A stretch of 64,000 nt of DNA, from contig NZ_CP070353.1 in NCBI RefSeq assembly GCF_016919405.1, forward strand, positions 3,560,501 through 3,624,500, given 5' to 3'. This document shows, piece by piece, positions 27,275 through 39,534 of the stretch (position 1 is its first letter; every line of letters starts with the position of its first letter). Made by a program: the position numbers and the translations under genes. Origin of the DNA: Ensifer sp. PDNC004. Lineage in GTDB: Bacteria > Pseudomonadota > Alphaproteobacteria > Rhizobiales > Rhizobiaceae. The notes under the pieces are model-generated. The model was not told where the DNA came from. It made no database searches and saw only the letters and a program-made list of their open reading frames with translations.

Positions 27275-28588
27275 ATGATCAAGGTCTCTCTTATCCGCGC
27301 CATGATGGTGGCCGCGGGCATGTTAGTCGCCGTCGTGGCGGCGGTGACGCCGGCGAACGCTGAAGTCGAAATCAACATCAACAAGGGCAACGTCGAACCG
27401 CTGCCGATTGCTGTTACCGACTTCCTCCAGGGCGAACTCGGCCAGAAGATCTCCGACGTGGTCGCAGCCGACCTGAAGCGTTCGGGTCTGTTCGCGCCGA
27501 TCAACAAGGGCGCCTTCATCGAGAAGATCAGCAATCCGGATGCGACGCCGCGTTTCGAAGACTGGAAGGTCATCAACGCCCAGGCGCTCGTCACCGGTCG
27601 CGTGACGCAGGAAGGCGACGGCAGGCTGAAGGCCGAGTTCCGCCTGTGGGATACCTTCGGTAACAAGCAGATGACCGGCCAGCAGTTCTTCACCCAGCCG
27701 GAAAACTGGCGCCGCGTGGCCCACATCATCGCCGACGCGATCTATCAGAGCGTTACCGGTGAAAAGGGATATTTCGACACCCGCATCGTCTATGTCGCCG
27801 AAAGCGGCCCGAAGACGGCCCGCAAGCGTCAGCTCGCCATCATGGACCAGGACGGCTTCAACGCCCGTGCGCTCACCAATTCCAACGACATCGTTCTGAC
27901 GCCGCGCTTCTCGCCGAACCGCCAGGAAGTCACCTACATGTCGTTCGAAAACCAGCAGCCGCGCGTCTACCTGCTGCAGCTGGAGACCGGACAGCGCGAG
28001 GTGGTCGGCAACTTCCCCGGCATGACCTTCTCGCCGCGCTTCTCGCCGGACGGCCAGCGGGTCATCATGAGCTTGCAGCAGGACGGCAACGCCAACATCT
28101 ACACCATGGACCTGCGCTCGCGCACCACGACGCGCCTTACCAACACCGCGGCGATCGACACCGCACCGTCCTATTCGCCCGATGGCAGCCAGATCGCCTT
28201 TGAAAGCGACCGCGGTGGCCGCCAGCAGATCTACGTCATGGGCGCCGACGGCTCCGGCCAGCGCCGCATCTCCTTCGGCGACGGCTCCTATTCGACGCCG
28301 GTCTGGTCTCCGCGCGGCGACCTCATCGCCTTCACCAAGCAGTCGGGCGGCAAGTTCTCGATCGGCGTGATGAAGACCGACGGTTCGGGCGAACGTATCC
28401 TGACCACCGGCTTCCACAACGAAGGCCCGACCTGGGCGCCGAACGGCCGCGTCCTGATGTTCTTCCGCCAGGGCGCCGGCTCCGGCGGACCGCAGCTCTA
28501 TTCGATCGATCTGTCGGGTTACAACGAGCAGTTGATCCAGACGCAGGGCTTCGCATCCGACCCGGCCTGGTCGCCGCTGCTCGAGTAG
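27275..28588 (+). CDS. tolB: Tol-Pal system beta-propeller protein TolB
   Basis: Periplasmic protein binding Pal and the TolA arm. A signal peptide (about 1-29, ending ANA) precedes the N-terminal alpha/beta domain (about 30-160) and a six-bladed propeller built from PD40-type repeats, each with an SPDGxxIAF-like core (for example [30 protein letters not shown]). Length of 437 residues is normal. Confidence 0.96.
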   Translation: MIKVSLIRAMMVAAGMLVAVVAAVTPANAEVEININKGNVEPLPIAVTDFLQGELGQKISDVVAADLKRSGLFAPINKGAFIEKISNPDATPRFEDWKVINAQALVTGRVTQEGDGRLKAEFRLWDTFGNKQMTGQQFFTQPENWRRVAHIIADAIYQSVTGEKGYFDTRIVYVAESGPKTARKRQLAIMDQDGFNARALTNSNDIVLTPRFSPNRQEVTYMSFENQQPRVYLLQLETGQREVVGNFPGMTFSPRFSPDGQRVIMSLQQDGNANIYTMDLRSRTTTRLTNTAAIDTAPSYSPDGSQIAFESDRGGRQQIYVMGADGSGQRRISFGDGSYSTPVWSPRGDLIAFTKQSGGKFSIGVMKTDGSGERILTTGFHNEGPTWAPNGRVLMFFRQGAGSGGPQLYSIDLSGYNEQLIQTQGFASDPAWSPLLE

Positions 28589-28594
28589 TTCACG

Positions 28595-28624
28595 ACGGCT
28601 TTGGGTCACTCGATCCAAAGCCGT
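28595..28624 (+). other. Hairpin directly after tolB
   Basis: ACGGCTTTGG and CCAAAGCCGT form a perfect ten-pair stem with a ten-base loop six bases after the tolB stop. No T-run follows, so it may limit read-through or protect the mRNA 3' end rather than terminate. Pal begins about 260 bases later and may have its own promoter. Confidence 0.55.
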
Positions 28625-28885
28625 TGACGTGATCGCCTCTCGTCTGCTTGGGGGCGGGAGGCCCGCGGAAAGCCGCGTCCTTATTTCCTGATCCCGCTGC
28701 AGGCTGATCCGATTTGCGGCGGGAAAATGTGGCAATGATGCCGCTTTCTCGCCGCAAAGTGCTGGTCTAGCAGGGCCCGAGCCGAAATTATCGATTTGTT
28801 AACCATAACTGTTGAATAGCGATTAACCGCTTCCGGTTACAGTCTGGCAACCGTGAATTCAGACACTTCTCAAGGAGACCGGCGT

Positions 28886-29419
28886 ATGAGCCGAATTGAC
28901 ACCCCGGCCGCAGGCCGCATGCAGACCATCGCTCGCAACCCGGTCATGATCGCCCTGGTCATGACGCTTGCCCTGGCTGGCTGTGCATCGAAGAAGAACC
29001 TGCCGGGCAGTGCTGGCGAACTCGGCCTCGGTGGCGCCGGTTCGGCAACGCCGGGTTCGCAGCAGGACTTCACCGTCAATGTCGGCGACCGCATCTTCTT
29101 TGACACCGACTCCACCTCGATCCGCGCCGACGCGCAGCAGACGCTCGCTCGTCAGGCCCAGTGGCTCGCCAAGTACCCGAACTACGCGATCACCATCGAA
29201 GGCCATGCCGACGAACGCGGCACGCGCGAATACAACCTGGCGCTCGGCGCCCGCCGTGCGGCTTCCACCCGCGACTACCTGATCAGCCAGGGCGTTCCGT
29301 CGAACCGCATGAAGACGATCTCCTACGGCAAGGAAAAGCCGGTCGCCGTTTGCGACGACATTTCCTGCTGGTCGCAGAACCGCCGCGCCGTTACCGTTCT
29401 CGGTGGCGCTGGCATGTAA
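28886..29419 (+). CDS. pal: Peptidoglycan-associated lipoprotein Pal
   Basis: Outer-membrane lipoprotein that tethers the outer membrane to peptidoglycan. Of 177 residues, the lipobox is LALAGC with Cys33 as the lipidated residue. The OmpA-like domain (about 70-177) includes the meso-diaminopimelate-binding region EGHADERGTREYNLALG. The ATG at 28886 follows AAGGAG; an upstream in-frame start at 28853 is less likely. A 297-base gap and a hairpin separate it from tolB. Confidence 0.96.
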   Translation: MSRIDTPAAGRMQTIARNPVMIALVMTLALAGCASKKNLPGSAGELGLGGAGSATPGSQQDFTVNVGDRIFFDTDSTSIRADAQQTLARQAQWLAKYPNYAITIEGHADERGTREYNLALGARRAASTRDYLISQGVPSNRMKTISYGKEKPVAVCDDISCWSQNRRAVTVLGGAGM

Positions 29420-29510
29420 TGATGCCGCGGCCGCGCGCATCGCGTGGCCCGGAATCACGACGTGATCCGAGGAGGCGTTGCGTGTTCCGCAGATCACAGA
29501 TCGCTAAATT

Positions 29511-29544
29511 AAAAGGGCGGCCCTCGGCCGCCCTTTGCTTTTTT
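29511..29544 (+). terminator. Strong terminator after pal
   Basis: GGGCGGCC, loop CTC, GGCCGCCC make an eight-pair GC stem flanked by AAAA and a TTTGCTTTTTT tail. The cpoB gene after it must have read-through or its own promoter. Confidence 0.92.
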
Positions 29545-29682
29545 ACCACACTTTGGCCGAACTCCGTTGCTTTTTCAGGGCAATTGGAAAACTGTGCGGC
29601 AATCACCCAGATGACTCGGCGAGATGTATTGCAGGCCCCTGGTCAAGGGTGGGACAACCGGTATTCGAACAGGACAAATGAA

Positions 29683-30711
29683 ATGAAGAAATTTGTCGTG
29701 GCGGGCCTGATCGGTCTTGCGACCCTTGCGGGTCTCGGCCAGACGGCGAACGCCATGCCTCTTTCAGGGCTGCTGGCCCGAACGGCTGAGACCAACAGCG
29801 GCGTGCAGAACCTGCCCGTCGTGAAGGTGCAGTCGGCCGAAACCGCACGGATTGGCCAGCTCGAAGAACAGATCCGCTCGCTCAACGGGCGTATCGAGGA
29901 AATGAGCTTCCAGCTCTTGCAGATGCAGGAGCAGATCCGGAAGTTCCAGGAGGACAACGAGTTCCGCTTCCAGGATCTGGAAAGCGGCAAGGCCTCCCCC
30001 AAGAAGAGCGGCGCTCTGCAGACGCCGAAAACCAGCGATCAGGCGTCCGTCACCCCGGGGGTGACGGATAGCCAGACCATGGCGCCGGCAGCCGGCGGCA
30101 ACGACATGGCGTCTTCCGGCGTTTCGCCCGGAGCAGGCCAGGGCGGCAATGGCGCGGCCCCGCCGTCGACACTCGGGCAGATCGTCTTCGACGAGAACGG
30201 CAATCCGGTCGCAGCGACGACCGATGGGCGGCCAGGCGCAAACGCCACGCTTCCCGGCGTCGATTCCGGCGCACCGGCCGATGGCGGCCTGAACAGCAAT
30301 CCCGGTAGCCAGCAGACCGCGTCTCTCGACAATCCCGGCGACCTCTACCAGTCGGCCTACGGTCACGTCCTCTCCGGCGACTACAGCACCGCCGAACAGG
30401 AATTCGGCGATTACCTGGCCGCCTTTCCGAAGGGCGATAAGGCAGCCGATGCCAGCTTCTGGCTGGGCGAAGCCCAATATTCGCAGGGCAAATACAGCGA
30501 CGCCGCAAAAACCTTCCTGAATGCGCATCAGGCCCACGGCAAATCGCCGAAGGCGCCCGAAATGCTTCTGAAGCTCGGCATGTCGCTTGGCGCGCTCGAC
30601 AACAAGGAAACCGCTTGCGCGACGCTGGGCGAGGTCAACAAGCGCTATCCCAAGGCCTCGCCTGCGGTGAAGGCGAAGGTGACGAGCGAGCAGAGCCGCT
30701 TTGGCTGCTGA
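29683..30711 (+). CDS. cpoB: Cell division coordinator CpoB (YbgF)
   Basis: Periplasmic TPR protein coordinating peptidoglycan synthesis with Tol-driven constriction. The 342 residues comprise a signal peptide (about 1-25), an N-terminal coiled coil (about 50-95, RIGQLEEQIRSLNGRIEEM), a long Gly/Pro/Ala-rich linker and C-terminal TPR repeats (about 220-340, starting YQSAYGHVLSGDYSTAEQEF). The ATG at 29683 with AGGAC upstream fits. Its end overlaps the tilS start by eleven bases. Confidence 0.93.
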   Translation: MKKFVVAGLIGLATLAGLGQTANAMPLSGLLARTAETNSGVQNLPVVKVQSAETARIGQLEEQIRSLNGRIEEMSFQLLQMQEQIRKFQEDNEFRFQDLESGKASPKKSGALQTPKTSDQASVTPGVTDSQTMAPAAGGNDMASSGVSPGAGQGGNGAAPPSTLGQIVFDENGNPVAATTDGRPGANATLPGVDSGAPADGGLNSNPGSQQTASLDNPGDLYQSAYGHVLSGDYSTAEQEFGDYLAAFPKGDKAADASFWLGEAQYSQGKYSDAAKTFLNAHQAHGKSPKAPEMLLKLGMSLGALDNKETACATLGEVNKRYPKASPAVKAKVTSEQSRFGC

Positions 30712-32041
30712 GGCTCCCGCGCCGACAGCCGTTGTCGAAACGGCAAAACGATTTCTTGCCTCCTTTCTTCGCCCAACGCGCATCCTCGTCGCCGTCTCCG
30801 GCGGGAGCGATTCCAAGGGCTTGCTTCTCGCCTTGAACGAGGCGATCGAGGCAGCCGAACCCAAAAGATTTTCCCTGGCCGCATGTACGGTCGACCACGC
30901 GCTGCGGCCGGAATCGGCCGAGGAAGCGCGCGGTGTTGCCGCGTTCTGCGCAAGCATCGACGTCCCGCACCTCATCCTGCGTTGGGATGGCGCGAAGCCG
31001 CCGACCGGCATTCAGGCGGCAGCGCGCGAGGCGCGCTACCGGTTGCTGGCGGATGCCGCCGATCGGTTTGAGGCCGGTTGCATCGTCACCGGCCACACCA
31101 GCGACGACCAGCGCGAAACGATCCTGATGCGGATGCAAAGGACGCAAGGGCCGGGTGCTTCCGGCATGGCGAGCGCCATGCTTTACGACCGCCGGGTCTG
31201 GGTGCTGCGGCCGTTCCTTAGTCTTGATAGGGCGTCGATCCGCGCCTTTCTTCAGACGCGCGACTTGAGCTGGTTCGATGACCCGAGCAACGCTAATCCG
31301 ACTTTCGAGCGGGTCCGCGTCCGGACTGAACTGGCGCAATCGCCGCGAGTGGAGGAGGGGGCATGGGATGCTGGAGCCAGGGCCTGGTCGTCGGCGAGGG
31401 CTGCCGGCTTCCTCACCCGCCAGGTGCGCGTGCATGCGGGCCTGGTTGTGGAGATCCCGCTTGCTCTCGCCAACCGCCGCGACAACGTCGATTGGCAGCG
31501 GGCGCTGCTCGCGCTGGTGGCCGTCGTCGGCGGCCGCGCGCATATCCCCGCAGCCGACACGGTGAAGCGGGTAGCGGCGTTTCTGCAAGAGGCAACGCCC
31601 GGCAGGATGACGGCCGGACGATGCGTGTTCGACCTGCGCGCAGGCGGACTTTACCTCTATCGCGAGGCGCGCGGCCTGGCGACCTTGACGCTTGCGGGCG
31701 GTAAGACCGGAACATGGGACGGCCGTTTTCATGTGCACAACGGCGCAAGTACGCCCATCTCCGTCGCGGCAGAAGGCAGGGGCGGGCCACAACAGCAGAG
31801 ACTTATTGCCGCAGGTCTGCCACCGGGCGTTGCCGGCCGTGCATCGCTTTCGGCACCGAAGGTCCTGTATGGGAACCGCGAAAGTGTCGCATCCGTCACA
31901 ATCGAGCCGCGGATCGGGCTCTACGACACCTTTTTGCCGGGTTTCGACCGGATCATGGCTGACCGGATCGCCGGATTGTTCGGACGAGAGCCTTATCCTC
32001 CGCCGCCGGTTCACGATCTGTTGACAGAAATGGAACGGTAG
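30701..32041 (+). CDS. tilS: tRNA(Ile)-lysidine synthetase TilS
   Basis: Modifies C34 of tRNA-Ile(CAU) to lysidine so that it reads AUA. The PP-loop SGGSDS (33-38) and downstream TGHTSDDQRETILMR are typical. The 446 residues cover the catalytic core and the shorter C-terminal domain. No ATG or GTG lies near the 5' end in frame; a TTG at 30701, overlapping cpoB by eleven bases, is the best start, suggesting translational coupling. Confidence 0.9.
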   Translation: MAAEAPAPTAVVETAKRFLASFLRPTRILVAVSGGSDSKGLLLALNEAIEAAEPKRFSLAACTVDHALRPESAEEARGVAAFCASIDVPHLILRWDGAKPPTGIQAAAREARYRLLADAADRFEAGCIVTGHTSDDQRETILMRMQRTQGPGASGMASAMLYDRRVWVLRPFLSLDRASIRAFLQTRDLSWFDDPSNANPTFERVRVRTELAQSPRVEEGAWDAGARAWSSARAAGFLTRQVRVHAGLVVEIPLALANRRDNVDWQRALLALVAVVGGRAHIPAADTVKRVAAFLQEATPGRMTAGRCVFDLRAGGLYLYREARGLATLTLAGGKTGTWDGRFHVHNGASTPISVAAEGRGGPQQQRLIAAGLPPGVAGRASLSAPKVLYGNRESVASVTIEPRIGLYDTFLPGFDRIMADRIAGLFGREPYPPPPVHDLLTEMER

Positions 32042-32141
32042 CCGGCGGTTTGCCTTGGCAATACGTCACCAGAACCCTATGTTAGGGAGCAAGACAGCGG
32101 CTCGCGAAATGCGCGGGTCGTGACAGGTTCCGGGGAGTTCG

Positions 32142-34085
<1,944 letters not shown>

Positions 34086-34110
34086 CCGACGCCTGTCGGC
34101 CATGTATTGG

Positions 34111-34143
34111 AGCCGCCGTTCCTTGAGTGGAGCGGCGGTTTTT
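34111..34143 (+). terminator. Terminator after ftsH
   Basis: CCGCCGTTCC and GGAGCGGCGG pair over ten positions with one G-U and a six-base loop, followed by TTTTT. The rest of the 316-base gap to glmM shows no gene. Confidence 0.88.
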
Positions 34144-34401
34144 CGTTGGGGATTTTGTACCTGGCATTTGGTAACGGGATGTAATGATTTCTGATGCTAG
34201 GCTCGCTGCCGTTTGCTGCGCTTTTGTGTCAAAGAAGACTCATGTGTTGCGATCGCATGGCCATGGGTGGGCATGACGATCCGAGGCGTACGGCAACCGC
34301 CGATATGAAATGAGGTCCGGTCAATGAAACCCAGTCGCGCACCCCGCAGACAGGCGAAGCTGGCAAAGCCAGCGCTGACCCGGCAGAACGATGGAGCTCT
34401 T

Positions 34402-35754
<1,353 letters not shown>

Positions 35755-35780
35755 GCGTCAGACCTCGGCTTCCCTCCAGG

Positions 35781-35808
35781 GCCGGTGCGTTGCACCGGCC
35801 TCTTTTTT
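35781..35808 (+). terminator. Terminator after glmM
   Basis: GCCGGTGC, loop GTT, GCACCGGC form a perfect eight-pair stem followed by CTCTTTTTTG. The remainder of the 370-base gap up to the omp gene holds no gene, but an AT-rich promoter zone and a CtrA box. Confidence 0.93.
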
Positions 35809-36023
35809 GTGCGGATGGTGCGTCAGCCATGCGCCGCGTCGGAGACTTTTCCCCGTGCGGGCGCCCACTTGCCGAGCAGTGCTTCCAGCCATGCGCACTC
35901 TTAGCGCTTTGTCTTGCCAAATTATTTAGGTGTGCCTTACGGATGCTCGGTTGCCGACAGTAACGTCGCGTGACAACTACAAGAATAGATCCGATGTTTA
36001 ACAAACTCGGTAAACGATTGTAG

Positions 36024-36039
36024 TTAATCGGAACTTAAC
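36024..36039 (+). promoter_or_regulatory. Perfect CtrA box upstream of the first omp gene
   Basis: TTAA, seven bases (TCGGAAC), TTAAC match the full alphaproteobacterial CtrA consensus TTAA-N7-TTAAC without mismatch. It ends 88 bases before the ATG at 36127. In Brucella, CtrA is reported to act on omp25-type genes, which supports function; binding here is inferred. Confidence 0.72.
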
Positions 36040-36126
36040 CTTTGCTCCTCATTATCCATAACCAACAACGGGATTTGGGCACCGGTTTCATGGTGAGCCA
36101 AGCAACGAAATATATTGGAGTGGGCC

Positions 36127-36951
36127 ATGAAGAGAATTTTGAGTGGCGTTGTTGCTATATTGCTCAGCGGCACGGCAGCTTACGCTGCAGATGTCTATCA
36201 ACCGCCAATGGAGCCGGTGCCGGAACAGCCGGTCGAGGTCATCCAGACCAGCGGCTGGTACCTGCGCGGTGACGTCGGCTACGCCTGGAACGACCTGCGC
36301 GGTGCGAACTACTACCAGGGAGGCCCCGGCGGCTCCATCACCAATTTCGAAACGGCCGATATCGATGATTCCTGGGTCGCCGGCGTCGGCGTCGGTTACC
36401 AGTTCAACAACTACCTGCGTGCCGACGTTACCGCCGATTACTGGGGCAGCGCCGACTTCGCCGGCTCGACACTCGGCAACTGCGGCAGCGTGGTCGGTCC
36501 GTGCCGGTCGCGCGACGTCACCTCGGTTTCTGCCTGGAGCCTGATGGCCAACGCCTATGTCGACATCGGCACCTACGGCGCCTTCACGCCTTACGTCGGT
36601 GCCGGTATCGGTGCCACCCACGTCAAGTGGGACAAACTGCGCAACACCAGCTGCAGCATCGCCGATCCCAGCCAATGCGACCCGACGACGGGTCATGACG
36701 GCGAGAGCAAGTGGCGCTTCACCTATGCACTGATGGCCGGTACGGCCATCGACCTCACCTGCAACCTCAAGGCCGACGTCGGCTATCGCTTCCGCCAGGT
36801 CGACGATGGCGACATGTTCGGCTACGCCAATGGTGGCGGCCCGGGCTTCGACAAGGGCTTCTACATCCATGAGGCACGCGCCGGTCTGCGCTACTCGTTC
36901 GGCAGTGTCTGCGAAGTTCCCTACGAGCCGGAGCCGATCGTCTACAAGTGA
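36127..36951 (+). CDS. Outer-membrane beta-barrel protein (Omp25/RopB-like)
   Basis: A 274-residue porin-like family protein: signal peptide 1-21 (ending YAAD), then an eight-stranded OmpA-type barrel with alternating patterns (GWYLRGDVGYAW, GVGYQFNNYLRADVTADYW, ALMAGTAIDL, ADVGYRFRQV) and a final strand ARAGLRYSF followed by a short tail. Two Cys pairs lie in extracellular loops. The ATG at 36127 follows GGAG. It is a tandem paralog of the next gene. Confidence 0.9.
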   Translation: MKRILSGVVAILLSGTAAYAADVYQPPMEPVPEQPVEVIQTSGWYLRGDVGYAWNDLRGANYYQGGPGGSITNFETADIDDSWVAGVGVGYQFNNYLRADVTADYWGSADFAGSTLGNCGSVVGPCRSRDVTSVSAWSLMANAYVDIGTYGAFTPYVGAGIGATHVKWDKLRNTSCSIADPSQCDPTTGHDGESKWRFTYALMAGTAIDLTCNLKADVGYRFRQVDDGDMFGYANGGGPGFDKGFYIHEARAGLRYSFGSVCEVPYEPEPIVYK

Positions 36952-36971
36952 TCGACCAGACCAGATGATAC

Positions 36972-36998
36972 AAAAGGCCACCTTTGGGTGGCCTTTTT
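36972..36998 (+). terminator. Terminator between the two omp paralogs
   Basis: GGCCACC and GGTGGCC with a four-base loop, extended by AAA/TTT pairs, lead into TTTTT. The two omp genes are therefore probably separate transcription units. Confidence 0.92.
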
Positions 36999-37037
36999 CG
37001 TTGCCGCCAATCTTTGCTGGTTTCCTAACGGGCATGG

Positions 37038-37053
37038 TTAACCGGGGGTTAAC
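37038..37053 (+). promoter_or_regulatory. Perfect CtrA box upstream of the second omp gene
   Basis: TTAA, CCGGGGG, TTAAC again match the full consensus. It ends 87 bases before the ATG at 37140, almost the same distance as in the first omp gene. A further TTAAC half-site lies at about 37070. Confidence 0.72.
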
Positions 37054-37139
37054 CAGTCGCTGCCAATAGTTAACGCTGAACGAAGCGGTGACGGCAGTGC
37101 GCCATCCCGCACCGATAGCAGTGGTGAGAGGGCATGGGC

Positions 37140-37973
37140 ATGGATTGGCGAAACGGGTTCTGCGGGGCCGCTTTTGGTGCCGGCCTGCTGCTTTCCGGTG
37201 CGGCATTCGCCGCCGATGAGGAGCTCCTGAATGCGCCGGAGATCACCATCGAAAAAGAAGCCGCTGGCGCTAGCGCGATCTACCTGCGCGGCGATATCGG
37301 TTATGCGCCCTGGCGTAGCGAGGGCGATCCCTATTCCCGAACCTTCGATGCAGGCGCGTCGACATACGACAGCACCACTTTCGACAACGCCCGTTTCGAC
37401 AAGCCGTTCTCCGGGGCGCTTGGCGTCGGCTACCAGTTTACCGACACGTTCCGTGCCGACCTGACGGCGGAGTATTTCGAGGGCCGGTTCAACGGTTCGT
37501 CATCGTCGACCGCCCCGTGCGCGGGGCAGGGGGCGGGTACGTCCTGTGCATTTTCAACCGGGGCTGATTATTCCGCTCTTGGCCTGATGGCGAATGCCTA
37601 TGTCGATTTCGGCACGCTCGCGGGCTTCACCCCCTATGTCGGCGCCGGTCTCGGCGCAACGCGTCTCAATTGGGATACGGCAGTCGAACGGGCGACCTGC
37701 GTTGCCGGTGGCGGCGCCTGCGCCGGAGCGGCCGGCTCCACCTCCTACGCGGGGCGCGATAGCTGGCGGTTTACTTACGCCCTGATGGCCGGCGTTTCCT
37801 ACGATCTCAGTGATCAGCTGAAGCTCGATGTCGGCTACCGCTACTCCCATATCGCCGATGGCGAGATGTTCGGCTTTGGCACTGAGGCGCTTGCCGGCGC
37901 GCGGGGCGACAAGGGCTTTGACGATGGTCTTTCGCGTCACGAAATCCGGGCGGGCCTGCGCTTCTCGTTCTAA
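37140..37973 (+). CDS. Outer-membrane beta-barrel protein, paralog of the preceding gene
   Basis: A 277-residue protein sharing the layout of the previous gene: signal peptide (about 1-23), IYLRGDIGYAPW, LGVGYQFTDTFRADLTAEYF, LGLMANAYVDFGT, FTPYVGAGLGAT, RFTYALMAGVSYDLS, LDVGYRYSHIADGEMFGFG and a terminal Phe strand (RAGLRFSF) as expected for BAM recognition. GAGAGGG is seven bases before the ATG at 37140; an ATG six bases earlier is too close to it. Confidence 0.9.
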   Translation: MDWRNGFCGAAFGAGLLLSGAAFAADEELLNAPEITIEKEAAGASAIYLRGDIGYAPWRSEGDPYSRTFDAGASTYDSTTFDNARFDKPFSGALGVGYQFTDTFRADLTAEYFEGRFNGSSSSTAPCAGQGAGTSCAFSTGADYSALGLMANAYVDFGTLAGFTPYVGAGLGATRLNWDTAVERATCVAGGGACAGAAGSTSYAGRDSWRFTYALMAGVSYDLSDQLKLDVGYRYSHIADGEMFGFGTEALAGARGDKGFDDGLSRHEIRAGLRFSF

Positions 37974-38149
37974 AACCATCGGCCACGGAAAGATCGGGCA
38001 GGTTTGCCGCGTTCTGTCCTCAGGTGATTCAGCCTGTTGCCCACATGAAGGCAGCGTCCGGCAACAATCGCTCTGCGGTGGTCGCCTGCCTTTTCATATG
38101 TTGCTCGCGACGCCATAAATTTGTCGATTGCGACAAAGCGCTTGACTTC

Positions 38150-38222
38150 CGGTCCCGCCCTCAATATCGACGACGGCGGGACACCCTTCCCCAACGAAGG
38201 GCTATCTATCTGGAAGGATAGC
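38150..38222 (+). promoter_or_regulatory. Structured serC leader (serC RNA motif candidate)
   Basis: Three consecutive hairpins precede serC: GTCCCGCC/GGCGGGAC (38152-38159 with 38175-38182), CCCTTC/GAAGGG (38184-38189 with 38196-38201) and CTATC/GATAG (38202-38206 with 38217-38221), the last enclosing the GGAAGG ribosome site. A conserved serC leader motif is known from alphaproteobacteria, and this arrangement fits it. A TTGACT at 38142 could be a -35, which would put the start inside the first stem, so the transcript 5' end is uncertain. Confidence 0.6.
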
Positions 38223-38224
38223 AC

Positions 38225-39403
38225 ATGGCAAAGCCTGCACAGCCGGACCTCCGTCCGAACAATACCCATTTCTCTTCTGGCCCTTGCTCGAAGCGCCCCG
38301 GTTGGACGCTCGACGCTCTCTCTGATGCTCCGCTCGGTCGTTCGCACCGCGCCAAGATCGGCAAGACGAAGCTGAAGCAGGCCATCGATCTTACCCGTGA
38401 CATTCTTGAAGTGCCGGCTGATTACCGCATCGGTATCGTGCCCGCTTCCGATACCGGCGCCGTCGAAATGGCGCTCTGGTCGCTGCTCGGTCCGCGCGGC
38501 GTCGACATGGTCGCCTGGGAAAGCTTTGGCGCCGGCTGGGTGACCGACGTGGTCAAGCAGCTGAAGCTCGCCGACGTTCGCAAGTTCGAAGCCGCCTACG
38601 GCGAACTTCCCGATCTTTCCAAGGTCGATTTCGACCGCGACGTGGTCTTCACCTGGAACGGTACGACCTCGGGTGTGCGTGTGCCTAACGGCGACTTCAT
38701 CCCGGCAGACCGCAAGGGCCTGACGATCTGCGACGCGACCTCGGCCGCTTTCGCGCAGAACCTCGATTTCGCCAAGCTCGACGTCGTTACCTTCTCCTGG
38801 CAGAAGGTTCTTGGCGGCGAGGGCGCCCATGGCGTCATCATCCTGTCGCCGCGCGCCGTCGAACGCCTGCTGACCTACGTGCCGGCCTGGCCTCTGCCGA
38901 AGATCTTCCGCATGACCTCGGGCGGCAAGCTCATCGAAGGGATCTTCACCGGCGAAACCATCAACACGCCATCGATGCTCTGCGTCGAAGATTACATCGA
39001 TGCGCTCGTCTGGGCGCAGCAGGTCGGCGGGCTCAAGGGCCTGATGGCGCGTGCCGACGCCAATGCGCAGGCGATTTTCGACTTTGTTGCCGCCAATGAC
39101 TGGATCGCCAACCTCGCGGTCAGGGACGAGACCCGCTCCAACACCTCGGTCTGCTTGAAGATCGTCGACAAGGACGTGCTCGCGCTCGACGCCGACGGAC
39201 AGGCAGCCTTTGCCAAGGGCGTGGTTGCGCTTCTCGAAAAGGAAGGCGTCGCCTTCGACATCGGCCACTACCGCGATGCACCGTCCGGCCTTCGCATCTG
39301 GGCCGGCGCCACAATCGAGGCGGCTGACATGAAGGCGCTGATGCCGTGGCTGACCTGGGCTTTCGAGACCCAGAAGGCAACGCTGGCACAGGCCGCGGCC
39401 TGA
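38225..39403 (+). CDS. serC: Phosphoserine aminotransferase SerC
   Basis: PLP enzyme making phosphoserine from 3-phosphohydroxypyruvate and glutamate, the second step of serine synthesis. The 392-residue product is the longer alphaproteobacterial type. Visible landmarks: [16 protein letters not shown] at the start, [26 protein letters not shown], and the PLP lysine in [14 protein letters not shown]. It is followed by serA in the same direction. Confidence 0.95.
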   Translation: MAKPAQPDLRPNNTHFSSGPCSKRPGWTLDALSDAPLGRSHRAKIGKTKLKQAIDLTRDILEVPADYRIGIVPASDTGAVEMALWSLLGPRGVDMVAWESFGAGWVTDVVKQLKLADVRKFEAAYGELPDLSKVDFDRDVVFTWNGTTSGVRVPNGDFIPADRKGLTICDATSAAFAQNLDFAKLDVVTFSWQKVLGGEGAHGVIILSPRAVERLLTYVPAWPLPKIFRMTSGGKLIEGIFTGETINTPSMLCVEDYIDALVWAQQVGGLKGLMARADANAQAIFDFVAANDWIANLAVRDETRSNTSVCLKIVDKDVLALDADGQAAFAKGVVALLEKEGVAFDIGHYRDAPSGLRIWAGATIEAADMKALMPWLTWAFETQKATLAQAAA

Positions 39404-39461
39404 TCGGACAAGGGTGAGGACAATGAACTTCGCCCGCATCTCACACTGATTTGAGTGATCC

Positions 39462-39486
39462 GCTTCGCTCCCGATGGGAGCGAAGC
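39462..39486 (+). other. Perfect 11-pair hairpin between serC and serA
   Basis: GCTTCGCTCCC, loop GAT, GGGAGCGAAGC. No U-run follows, so it is not a standard terminator. It may act as an mRNA processing or stability element setting the serC:serA ratio. Confidence 0.6.
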
Positions 39487-39534
39487 CTGGCTAACTGCAT
39501 TTCCATTCAGACCTGATCTTTAAGGAGGCCTTCC

